From assembly GCA_943704495.1 (NCBI GenBank), contig CALSCR010003176.1, forward strand, positions 1-61,570: DNA of 61,570 nucleotides. Reading direction: 5' to 3'. The notes under the pieces are model-generated. The model saw nothing but the letters and a program-made list of their open reading frames with translations, made no database searches and was not told the DNA's origin. Made by a program: the position numbers and the translations under genes. This document shows, piece after piece, positions 15,901-26,900 of this stretch (the stretch's first letter is position 1; the number at the start of each line of letters is the position of its first letter). The DNA is from Pigoraptor chileana. Lineage: Eukaryota > Opisthokonta > Filasterea.

Positions 15901-16908
15901 CTCAAAATGTCGTATTACAGGACGCTCTTCAGCCGGCCCGCGGACGGTGCGCGTCCGGACGCGAGGTCATTCCCGTTTCTTGTCATGCGGTACATTGAAC
16001 TCGCCATTTGCAGTGAGAGGCCCGCGCGTGGTGAGCTGTTTTCCAGCGAAGACGACGATGGGCGTCATCCCCATCCACTGCGGGGATCGCATCACGTGCC
16101 ATTTGTGGGCGATGGGGTCGTGTGCTCGGTGATGCACGACCGCAGCGGGAACTGGGTGCTGGATGCCGGGCTCCTGTGGAAGGTGTTTGTGGCGAGGGGC
16201 TACTGGCGGGGCGCCGTGTGGGCTGCCACTAGGCTGGGACGCCCCGCCGACGCACTCGCGCTCATTGTCGCCCTTTGCGCGCCCGAGCTCATCGATGCGA
16301 GTCTTGCAGGTGAGTTATCAGTTGAGCCTTTGTGTGCGTGCGTAGGGTGCTTGGATGTGCGTGTGTGCGTGTGCCGTGTGTTTGACAGTGTGCATGGGCA
16401 CATATGCAGCATTGTCAAAATCAGACAGAGTTTACAGCCTCATTGTATCTGTCTGTTTGCCTTTATGCAGCCGTAATGACGCCCGCTGATTGGGCGGTCG
16501 TCGTGGAGGCGTGCATCCACGTCGACTCTGCGGGCAACACTCCAACAACACCCACGCCCACGCCCCTGCAAGCTATCACCCGTGCGTATGCAACGTACGC
16601 CGGATGTGAAGGCGTCGAGTCACTAACAGCGCACCTCACGACCACTCCCGACGGATTACCCACGGCTTTTTATGAGGTCGGATACACGCACTAATTGTGC
16701 ATCCCATATACCACCGTTTGTTTGTGTTGCATATTTATCGCCCGTAACAATTTTCCGATTCCATCTATGCGCAAAACAGGCCCTCGTCGCCGTGCGAGCG
16801 TCAGAGATTAAGCGAGCGGATATCACGGAGCAGCTGTCGCATACCCTGCGTCGCCCGTCCGCTTTGTTTCTCGCAGACGACGCGGCGATGGGACGTGGGG
16901 ACATGTAA
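9917..16908 (+). CDS. HPS5: HPS5-like subunit of BLOC-2, with large repeat insertion
   Basis: HPS5 is a subunit of BLOC-2, a cytosolic complex acting in endosomal sorting to lysosome-related organelles. Exons are 9917-10019, 10155-10432, a probable 29-base exon 10492-10520, 10618-11701, 11897-13949, 14228-15518, 15638-15719, 15865-16309, 16471-16676 and 16780-16908, giving about 1,899 residues. The N-terminal WD-repeat part shows AFIAIGASTGAVHVF, GYVVAWDL and VTCIEWDAFSKLVLCGDSVG, aligning in order with animal HPS5; YGVCWEA and YRIWRASAEGDV continue the match. The C-terminal helical part includes GYWRGAVWAATRLGRPADAL and ends with RRPSALFLADDA. The family is about 1,130 residues; the excess is a low-complexity block between the halves (about 11900-15000), including a tandem Ala/Pro/Thr/Val array. 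The small exon is needed to reconcile phases and is the weakest part of the model. Confidence 0.82.
10492..10520 (+). other. Possible 29-base micro-exon of the HPS5-like gene
   Basis: Exon 2 ends in phase 0 at 10432 and the next well-supported exon begins in phase 2 at 10618. A 29-base segment flanked by AG (10490-10491) and GT (10521-10522) reconciles them without a stop and supplies the roughly ten residues expected before the VTCIEWD strand. This is inference from phase and spacing; the donor is weak. Confidence 0.4.
12340..13530 (+). repeat. Coding minisatellite (30-base unit) inside the HPS5-like gene
   Basis: Roughly 1.2 kb of tandem 30-base units (two 15-base halves) encoding variants of the decapeptide VATPAAVTAP. 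The frame is maintained throughout, so the array is translated. Units differ by synonymous and conservative changes and include higher-order duplications, for example around 13000-13230. The opposite strand also stays open across the array because of the same composition. Confidence 0.93.
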
Positions 16909-17089
16909 TCAGCAGGTGGTTGGCTCACAGAGGCGCATGTGGGCTTTATTCCGTAGATTACTCTCTCGCTCTCTGCAGATCAATTAAAGGGACTATGTCA
17001 TGTGATATGCCTTTGTCTATGAGAAAGAAGATAATGAACGGATGCAAGTCAATGTAGTCTGCCTTCGCTGCCATACCGACGGACTCCAC

Positions 17090-17129
<40 letters not shown>

Positions 17130-17402
17130 AATGCAGGATTCAAGTCAGTGTCTGTGTGAGAGAGAGAAAGAGAAAGAGAGAGATAGATGACAGTGCACAG
17201 TGGCCTGTTTGTTTATATACAGTGGAAGGCGTCATTATGAGCCATTACAAGTGCCGGACTTGCATTTGCCGTGGTTCGCCATCAAACGGGTGGATGAATA
17301 CGTGACAGGGGATGCAACACAAAGATAGTCAAGTAAAATACGCAAGCACGCGCACGCACGCACACGCAGGAAAAACAGAGCGCTTCTGACAAGACCCGCG
17401 GG
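16909..17402. other. Convergent intergenic region with (CA)n tract
   Basis: The 3' flanks of the HPS5-like and phosphodiesterase genes meet here. It contains a (CA)n run at about 17090-17123 followed by GA-rich sequence. No gene was recognised. Confidence 0.6.
17090..17123. repeat. (CA)n microsatellite
   Basis: Perfect CA run in the convergent region between the HPS5-like and phosphodiesterase genes. Confidence 0.9.
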
Positions 17403-20400
17403 TTAAATCTTGGCCTTCCAGTAAGCGTGATTGCTGTCGAGATTACGGCGTGGTTCTGTGCGTGTGCGTGGGGGCGTGTGCATGTGGGGGGTGAGGGGTG
17501 TGTGAGTATATGCGCAATCATTGGACACGGCAACAGCACAATGGAGAGCAAAAAGGGATACACACGAACACACGCGGACGCACCTTCCATCCCAATGTAC
17601 TCCGTGAATGCGCGGAAGATGGGCGCCACAATGACCTCAATAAAGCCATTCTGACACTTTGCGACGTTTGTCGACGCGCGGTCCATAAACATCGACACGG
17701 GCATTCCGAGCTCTCGCTCCCGGTCACCCTGCTTGAAAAACTCCTCCATGATGCGCGACGTCCACTTGTCGTACACGTCACGTGCTTTTGTGGGATTGCT
17801 GACATCCGCACACTTGATAGCCATGACAAGGAGCAGGAGGCGGTCACTGTCGGACGTGGCAGACAACAGCTGTCCGGACGCCGTGCGCGTCTTGAACTTG
17901 TTGAGGTGCTCAAAGTGCTGCGCCACATCCGTCGCCAGGATCAGCGAGCAAATCAGCTTCCGCGCGCGTCGGAATTCCTCGTGGTCAAGCCCCTCGAGAA
18001 TATTGGCGTCGGGATCTTGCAGCGCCTGGAAAAAGGCGGCGCTGTGATGGTTCTCAAGTACCGATGTGTCGCTGTACAGCAGGGCAAGGTCGTCGCCCGT
18101 TGCAATGAGAAAGTTGTTTGTCACTCCCGGATGGTCGAGATCGTGCCCGACGCAGGCGAGACACGCCGCAAGAATCTCGAGGGGACTGAAGAACGAGGCA
18201 AACTGCTCATTCTGCAAAAAGACAAACATTGCCTGGAGGACGTCGGCGGCGTGCGTGGATGTGTGATACTCTGCGCCGTGGCGGTGATATCCAACTTCCA
18301 TCGCCACGAGAAAGCGCTTGAGCTTCCCGTGGTCAATCAAAAAGGCGTCCATGAGCCCCATTCGAAAAAACACCTCCACCGTCAGCGCGCACAGCGGCCG
18401 CCCCTCGGTCGCGCTCTCAAGCGTGAAAATGTTGAAGTCCCAGCGATGAACGGACGCAAGCGACGACACGACGCTATTTGTTGCATGACCATCGTAATTG
18501 TCTTCAATCGATCCAGGCAGTCCCTCTCGAAAGAACATCGATCCAGTAGACGACGCCGCCATGGACACGTTTGTGACACTCAGCTGCCGCATGGACCCTG
18601 CGCGCATCGAGTCCCGCCGTCCATGCCGCCCGTGCCCGTGCCGATGCGACTTGGGCATCAGTCGGGTGAGCATAAGATCGTCAAGGAATTCCACAGACTC
18701 GAGTCCTATTTTGACCTGCGCTGTGGCGGCGTCGAGCACCGGCTGGTACATGTTGTCTGACAGTAGCGCGTCTCGCACGGCGTTCAGCTCGTTTGCAAGC
18801 TCCTGCCCATTGAGCTTCTTTGTGCGTATCTTCTCAATCACCTTGATTGCTTTCGCAACTGGTCCGTCCAGATCGAGCGTCACCGGTGCGGAATAGACAG
18901 CCGCAAGTTTCGCCATTCGCCGGGCGTACATAAACGCACCAACAGCAGCGACAAGAAGACAACCACACACAACGGCGACGGGGACAGACACGTATATCAC
19001 GAGGTTGCTGTTGGATGAGCTCCTCGGCGCATCTGCACAAAGCGAATCAATTGTGACACATACAGCAATGTTTAAACTCGATTCAATTGCGCAATACTGA
19101 TGGCGCAGCATAAACAACGCAAATAAACACTCTTTTGTCCTCCTACAGGAAGTTACGGTCAGGATATCCTACACGTGCGTTCTTGCACTTCAACATGAGC
19201 GCATCAGGCTTGCACAAGGAGGGCCCCATCGTAAAACCACCTTAACTGCGGGATTCCCATGCATTCGCAACATTACCAATACCGATTCACTACTCTTTTT
19301 CCCACCTTGCACATCAAACGCCATAGTGAGTCTTTGTCCAGCGACATCTACTCCGACCACGTGACGCCCTGCTACGTACGGAATGAACGACGAAGACAAA
19401 ACGCCAGTCTCGACAACAGAAAAGACCATTGTGGACTGCGATCCCGAGGGCGTCGTTACATTGGCGTGTATGGCGAGGCCGCTTCCATCAGCGCGATTGC
19501 CATACCTGTGTAGCACATGCATTTGGGTCGGGACAGATGTAAGACGACAGGGGAAGTCGAACAGTAATCTCTCGAGAAGGACAACAGCACAAGGACAATT
19601 GAGGGAAAAATGAGCGAAACGGCAAACCAACAAACCTGTCGACAATATCGACGAGCACGCTGACGGCGACGCTGGCGACGGGGAGAGCGGTGTCTGTTCG
19701 GAGGTGCGACAGGGACACATCCGGCACGCCCGCCTTGAGTGTCACGTTGAAAGGGCTGCCCTTGATGTCGCGCCCCTCGTACTGCACACTCAGCAGATAG
19801 TCCGACGCCTTGTTCGAGCGGAAGGACACATCATATGTCCCGTTCTGCTGATCCACTACAACGCCTTGAAAATACGCGAATCCGCCCCGTTCAAACCCAA
19901 ACGCCACAACATTGCCACCGCCGTACGTGAGATGCACGGCGTTGCGGTCAACCATCGACAGCCGAAAGTTGCCAAAGTCGCCTACAACAATGGGCGATGA
20001 AATGCCGAGGCCATTTGCGGCAGACGATGACGGGTCTGGCGTCACGCCAAACAGCTTATCCACAGTGTTGTAGAAAGTACTTGGGCTCTTGCAGCCGCCT
20101 GCAGTTGCGTGTGCGGCGTTTGATGACAAGCGAGGACCACACCGACACATACAAACACATACACGCGTACACACACAGCAAATGCCTTCATCATCAGTAC
20201 AAGCATATTAATCGGTCTCCAAAAGAACCCACGGCACAACGGCTGCCCCCAACACCATATGATGCGGCATCACGTGGTAGCATATTAAAGCGCTCCCATG
20301 CAGCCACCCACCGATTAGATATCCGGTGCCATTGACAAAGCTGATTGTGTGCGACCATCGCTGTCCCGGGGTCATTCCCTTCGCCGACACTCTACGCCAC

Positions 20401-23181
20401 ACCAGGGTGCGCAAGTTGAGAATGTACAGATCGTTGAAAAAATAGTCGATGCGCACGAGGTCCCGGTAGAATCCTGTGTGTTTGTGTGCGACAGACGAAG
20501 TTGAGATGAGGAAAGGGTATTGGTATAAGCGCACATGGAGGATCACTGGGTCTATTTTAAAAAAAGCAAATGCATAACACACACGCACAAAACACAATAC
20601 ATTCAATACACTGCTTGCACAGCGCACTAGCACTCGCACTCGCAGCGACACGGAAGACACACACTAACCTCCAAACACAAATGCTTCGTCGCCCACAATT
20701 TGGAACGTCGCATATGCGCGCGCAGGCGGTTTTCTTGCAGACTCGAGGCTCTCGTCTCCCGTGACATTGAGCACTTTCCATGTGTGGTCACCGACATTGA
20801 ATGCATACACATCATCGGAGAAGCAGTCTGGACCGCCCCCAATATTGTCTGGACGCATAGAGTCCGTGGCATTGCATCATCACACCCGACGAGCCAATAA
20901 CGAAAAAAGCAAATAGGGATAAGTGCAAATACAGTAACAATCAAAGGCATTCTCTCTTGCGCTCTCCAGCCCAGCCCTAATCTTAACATACAAATACAAA
21001 CACAAACAACACAAAAACGATAGACATACCGGACGATCCAAACTCTGCACACTTCCATCCGCCGTAGAGGTAAATAGTGCCGTTGAGCATGGCAGACCGC
21101 ACGCCCTCAGCCGGGGGTGGAAGCGGGCACGTGATGTTGGGGCAGAGCACCAGGGGACTGCACGACACAAGACCCGCAATTGCATTGGCGTCCGATGCGT
21201 TTGCTGGGGCGAGCGAGATAAGGAGGTCGTTGTGTGTAGTAACAGAAGACTGCAATGCCGTGCAATTGGAGTCGGTGTTGCCCAGGATGAGTTCGGCGCT
21301 CATCGTCGAAATTTCCTGTTGTTTTGTTGGTGTTGCGAGTGCGTATGTTTATGTGTGTGCGTATATGTGTATGTTCGCGTGTGTGTGTGTGTGTGTATGT
21401 TGTGTTTGTGCGAATGAGTGTGTCCGTGAATTGTGCGGAATGGTGTTATAGTGGCTCAAACATCTCAGATTGGGATGTGAGGGTTTACAAACTCCATACG
21501 AATGTCGAAAACTTAAAACAGAATACATCGCACGCAAAACACACACAAACACAAATGTCACCCAAACACACTCGTACACACATATACATACCTTGATTTC
21601 ATCATCCGTAAATGATTTGAAAGTCAGAGATACTGGATCCCGAACGCTGACGGGATCAAAGTCGCTGCCATTGCACGGATACAATATTCGCGTCCACCGC
21701 CATGATGTAACGTCTGCGTCAACAGCGATACAAACTGCATCAGAACAAGCACATTATCCAGGCAAATACAATTGAAGTTGTTGGATGTGTAATCGGAAAG
21801 GGCATTAGACCCACCCATGAAATGCGAGTCGAACATGTAGATCTTCTCCCCCAGTCCGCCAAAGAGAAAGAGCGTGGAAGAATTGACAGCAACTGCAGTG
21901 CCCCACGCCCGCTGTACGGGCTTGTCCTGGGGATTCGCAATGGTGGGCTGTGCGGCAACGTGAGGTGTATTTTCATTCCAGTTATTCCTGTGAGGCGTTG
22001 ACAGAGGGCGCACGCACATTTCGCAAGCACTCTTGGGCTCTATGTTCGTGAGTCGATGTCGAATGGGTACATTGCATGGCATTGACCTGCCCTTCCTCAT
22101 GGGTTTATCTAACTCTAATTTTATCTCCGGTTGCAATAGTTGTGTCCACGTGACATGAAGCGGACACGCAATCATATATCTCACCAAGGGCACATACACA
22201 ACTCAACGGTGTGTTGATGTAATATCTGCATAGATTGCACACGCACCTGAATCCATTCTAGTGGCTCTGCACTGGCCAGATCAACGTAGAAAATGTCGTC
22301 AAGAAGCTCAAAATCGGTGTTCACACCGCCCGCAACAACGTAGAGCGAGCCCACAAGACCCTATTTGTCCATTAAAAATTATGAAAGAGAGAGTGACCGA
22401 GATTGTGAACAGCCGCATACGTGGCACGTGCGTCAGGAGTGCTCGACACGGACCCAATTGCAGCAAAACCAACGACGCCGCTCTAATGCACCAGCGTCTC
22501 TTGTGACATCACGAGCACGCACGCATGTGCGGTAAAGAGACAGGGAAAGAAAGACCGAGACAAGAGCACGTACGCACCCCAAAGTGACCCGACCGCGCGA
22601 TTGGCGTGGCCCCCGTCACGGGCACGGCGCGCATGGTGCTTGTCGCCGGATCAAACTCAAAAAGATCATCGAAGCTACATCCGACCGTGTCAAACACGCA
22701 AAATGCCAACGCGGGTACCATGAGTGATGCGTGCGCACGCAGTATTTGCAATGTGGCACAGCGCACACAAATGCACTGACCTTCCTTCGGCTTCGCTGTA
22801 GCCACCGAATGTGTATACTTTTGAGTTATAAATTACGCTAGTATGGTCACACCGCGGCCTGAATGTGTCGCCCGAGTAGGCGACAGGTCTGCGTGCATGC
22901 ACATACATCAGATGGTTTCAGAAATCAAGGAACATGCACCGTTCACACCTCATTGCCATTCTGTGCATCTGCTTTGTAGAGACATGAAAGAAAGGCGGTG
23001 CCACTCACGTCCAAACGCGCACAGCAGGGAGCGGATCTGATGCCAGGTCCACGCCTATCACTCCGCGCACGCACAAAACCGATGTAAATAGAAACGAGCA
23101 CACGGCGAGCCACTGATGCACTGGACGCGGGCGCGAGACACGCGCACCAATGCACGCTGGGCGCGGGGAGGCCGACGCCAT
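17403..23181 (-). CDS. Receptor-like kelch / filamin-repeat / transmembrane cyclic-nucleotide phosphodiesterase
   Basis: Thirteen exons join in phase: 23181-23009, 22888-22781, 22674-22578, 22360-22247, 21947-21815, 21713-21592, 21315-21030, 20848-20669, 20473-20312, 20098-19636, 19505-19306, 19032-17584 and 17455-17403, about 1,179 residues. After a signal-like hydrophobic N-terminus (WLAVCSFLFTSVLCV) come six kelch motifs (FGGYSE, VAGGVN, LFGGLG, YGGWK, VFGGF, LIGG), then filamin-type repeats (GTYDVSF ... GRDIKGSPFNVTL and a second, weaker one). One membrane segment follows at about residues 690-714 with a basic stop (YARRMAK). The inside carries a class I phosphodiesterase with metal ligands in YHTSTHAADV (H940), GHDLDHPG (H976, D977) and IKCADVSNPTKA (D1089) and the substrate glutamine in CQNGF. 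It would hydrolyse cAMP and/or cGMP; specificity is unknown. Several N-glycosylation sequons precede the membrane segment, supporting an outside location. Confidence 0.88.
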
Positions 23182-23993
23182 TCTTCCCCGCGCTCAGTAA
23201 TCACCAAAGCCAGAGATGGTTAGGCTTGCATCTCAGCTCGTTTGTCGAATGTGTGCCACGCCCGTGTGACACCCAATGTCGTGTTTACAAAGCGACCTTC
23301 TTAGGGCTGCACACTATTATGCCGGAAAGAAATGCCGTTTCTATAATAATAATAAGATTGATCAAATTCAAATTCGATGGGGGCAGAATTGCGTTGTCGA
23401 CCTCAAGGTCTGCCACTCGTCACACGATCAGATGCACCACACTAAACCAACTTGACGAATACAAGTAGTTTGCATAGAGAACAATACAACGAATACAATG
23501 TAGTTTGCGTAGCACAATACAAATTGTGTGTGCGTGTGTGTGCTTTAGTAAATCCACCGAATGCGTGTGTTTGGAGCAGAGAACACTGACTCAGTCCGAC
23601 TGACACAATAATGGGTGGTCAATTGTACCATTTTTGGGTACTATATTTGTACCAATGCAAGGGTTGCCATGCAAATCAAATTGAAACAATTGGCAATAAT
23701 GGCGATATTGCAGACTCACTCCAATTTAATTGCCGCAGGGGAGTCCGCGTCAGGGGTACTCACGGGTGCCGACCCCGAACAAATTAATTATTTGCCGTTA
23801 TTTGTGTATGCGGTTTGTATGGGCGCATTGATGTGGTGTTGATATCGAATAAATTACCTTCCGTCTGACCAATCACACGCAAGCGCACATTACCCTCCGC
23901 CGATTCCAGACGACAACTGTTACAAAGGGACGCCCTACTATTCAGCTTGATGCTGCATGCAGAGAGTACTGATTTGTTTCAGATGCGCAAAAA
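23182..23993. other. Intergenic region upstream of the phosphodiesterase gene
   Basis: About 0.8 kb between the phosphodiesterase start and the megasynthase stop, both genes on the minus strand. It is more AT-rich than its surroundings, with a short ATAATAATAATA run near 23345 and CCAAT boxes near 23870 on the plus strand. No coding sequence was recognised. It should carry the phosphodiesterase promoter and the megasynthase 3' end. Confidence 0.55.
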
Positions 23994-26900
23994 TTACGCA
24001 GTAAATTCGAAGCCATCGACAAGTTCACGGAGAACAGTCTCGCACTCTTCCGCGACGCGCCGCAGCGTAGACACCGAGACAGCGCTGGCCTCCGCCTGCC
24101 AGCGAAACTCCATTCCGACGGCGGCGCCACGGTCACACACGGTCAGCGCAATGTCAAAGCACGGGTCAGACCCCCTGTGCTCTGGTCTCCCAAGCACACA
24201 CACGTCCGCCACTTCACTGCTATTCGACATGTCGATAAACCCGAATGAGGCCTGGACAACCGGTCGCGGCAAAGCGGCGCCTTCCTGATCCTCCCCAATC
24301 AGCGCACGAGACAGCGACGACACGAGTGACTCAAACGGCGCATCAGCATGTTCCACACACCGCGCCCATCGCGCCGCCATCTCTTCCACTGCAGCAATAA
24401 CGGGTACACGGGATCCTCCTCGAGTGTCCAGGGTAGCCCGCGCAACAAGCGATGGAAGAGGACTCCTGACGCAGACGACGTTTGTGAGGTAGCCAACAAT
24501 GCCATGATTTTCCGGCTTCGAGCGTTCGGTCGACGCCACGACGCCCACCGCGAGATCCCGTGACGTATCGCCCACGCGCATCCGACAAAGGGTGACAAAG
24601 TAGGACAGCAGTAGCACAGGCAAGAATGACCCATGTGTCGCATGGACAGCGGCACTGAGCACCCTGATGCGTGCCCGCTCCTCGCAGTCAGTGGACACAA
24701 CAAGATCCACAATCGGTGAATCTGCGTCACTTGAGGCTTCCGCATCAGCCGGCGCCCCGAAGCAAACGCGAGGAATGTGACCATCTGACAGCTCGTCTCT
24801 CCAGAAGGACCATAGGCGCTGCATGGCAGCCGTGTCGCCAAGAAGTGCGTGCTGCGCAGAGGCGAACACCGAGAACGGTGTCGGCATCGCACCACTTGCA
24901 ACCGCATCGACGGCATTATGGACGCACCCTGACTCCTCGGCGTAGAAGCGGGCGAGCTCCGGGTGGATTGTGTGGTGGACGGACCAGCCGTCGCAGATGA
25001 TGTGGTGCACATTGAACACAAGCACAGCCCCCTCCGCATACCCGCGGAAGAGGGTGACGCGCAGCGGCGGCACGGGATACATCTCGAGGGGCGCGCCAAT
25101 CTCCTTGTCGATTGCCTCTGCCAGTGCGCCTGGCCACCCGCCCTTCCCACACTTCACAACACGCAAGCGCGGCTGATATGCTGTTGTTGGAAGAGCAATT
25201 GCGTGCGGTTCGCACCCGTTGGCGCTTTGAGGGGGGAACACAGTCCGCAGCGCCTCGTGCCGGGACACCAGCCGCCCGAGCGCACGCTGCAAGGCGAGTG
25301 TATCGACGGAGGCGTCCCGGATGCGCACGCTGAACGGCATGCTCCCACGCGCACCATAGTCGCCCCTCGCCTCAGCGTCCCAGTATGCGCGCTGTCCGGG
25401 AGTGAGTGCATACGTACCGAGTGGAAGAGGTTGCAGGGCATGGGACGGCAAGGGTAATGGTGACTGCGAGGCCTCTGGGTTCGTGGGGGTACCCGCCGAG
25501 GGCAGTGCGCTTGCACCGATTAAAGCAGCAGAGGCAGCGACGCCCTTCAGATCCGACACCATGTGGCCAAGCGAGTCACTTGCCATCACAAGACGAAGGG
25601 GAACTCGAGTGCCAAGCAGTCCAGACAGCCGGGACGCAATGCGGACAGCAGTCACCTGTTTGGGATGCCGTGCAAAAATAAGGGGTCGTCAGGAGTGCCG
25701 CAGAGAGTGACTACTAGATGGCCATTGAACCACTTCATAAACAAATGAATAGCAATACAAAAGCCACAAATTGCAGCACACCGCACCCACCGAGTCCCCT
25801 CCGACCTCAAACAGGCTCCGACAAAGAAGGCCGGCCGCCTCACTTTCATCATAAGCCAGACCAAGTGTGTCATAGACCACACGCAGAATGCTCGCAGAAA
25901 AGGTGTCGATGCCGCCCGCCGACGCAACAGAGGCAGTGGCAGCATCACGTGCATCATCCACGCGCACAGGGGCGGTGCGTGCAACGAGTCTCTCCAATGC
26001 AGCGTGGTCCACTTTTCCATTTGCAGAGAGCGGAAATGCATCCAGAGTGTGCACAACAGACGGCACCATGTGTTGCGGCAGAAGCCCCCTCACGTGCGCA
26101 CGGATGTCGGAGGGCGACGGCGGCGATGACATGTCACGTGGGATGCAGAAGGCGGTGAGAGCGAGAGCCCCTGTCGACGAGCCGTTCGGACGCAGCGCCT
26201 TGACAACCGACCGCTGCACACCCGGATGAGCGGAGAGGGCAATTTCAACTTCGCCCGTCTCAATGCGAAAGCCGCCAATTTTGACCTGCAACCATCGGGG
26301 GAAGGGACATGCCCATGCATTAGAAGAGTGCAGTCCGATAGAGCACAAGCAGCGATTGCAACACAAGAGCAACACAGACCTCCTCATGCAACACACACCT
26401 GGTGATCCTTGCGGCCGTGAATTTCAAGCAAGCCGTCCCCGTTCCAGCTGCACACATCCCCGGTGCGGTACCACCGACCAGGGCTTCCCGGAATGCCGCA
26501 CAGGAAGCGCTCGCTCGTCTTCTGCGGATCGCCAACATATTCCAGGGCAACGCCCGCGCCGCCAATCAGAAGCTCACCCCGCACGTGCTGCGGGGTCGGA
26601 CGCAGCAGTTCATCCACAACAACGCATGCCTGCCGCGCCATTGGCAGGCCATACGGAAGCGGAGTGCCGTCCGAGACCTCGCCGAGAATGTTGAACACCG
26701 ACCACACGGCGGCTTCTGTCGCGCCACCCATTGTCACAATTCGGGGGAGCATTGCTTGGCCACCCCACTCCTTTTCAAAAAGTGCGCGCGCTTTTGTGAT
26801 AAGACTCGTCGGAACAAAATCGCCGCTCATCATGATGACGCGCAGTGGAGGCAATATCGCACGTGCATCGACACGACCGGCCGCGTGGCACACTGCGACG

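Noticed and set aside
17282-17402. Continuation of the phosphodiesterase frame to 17282
   Set aside because: That frame runs through the last intron. Splicing from 17584 to 17455 gives the family-like end NHAYWKAKI and a stop at 17403.
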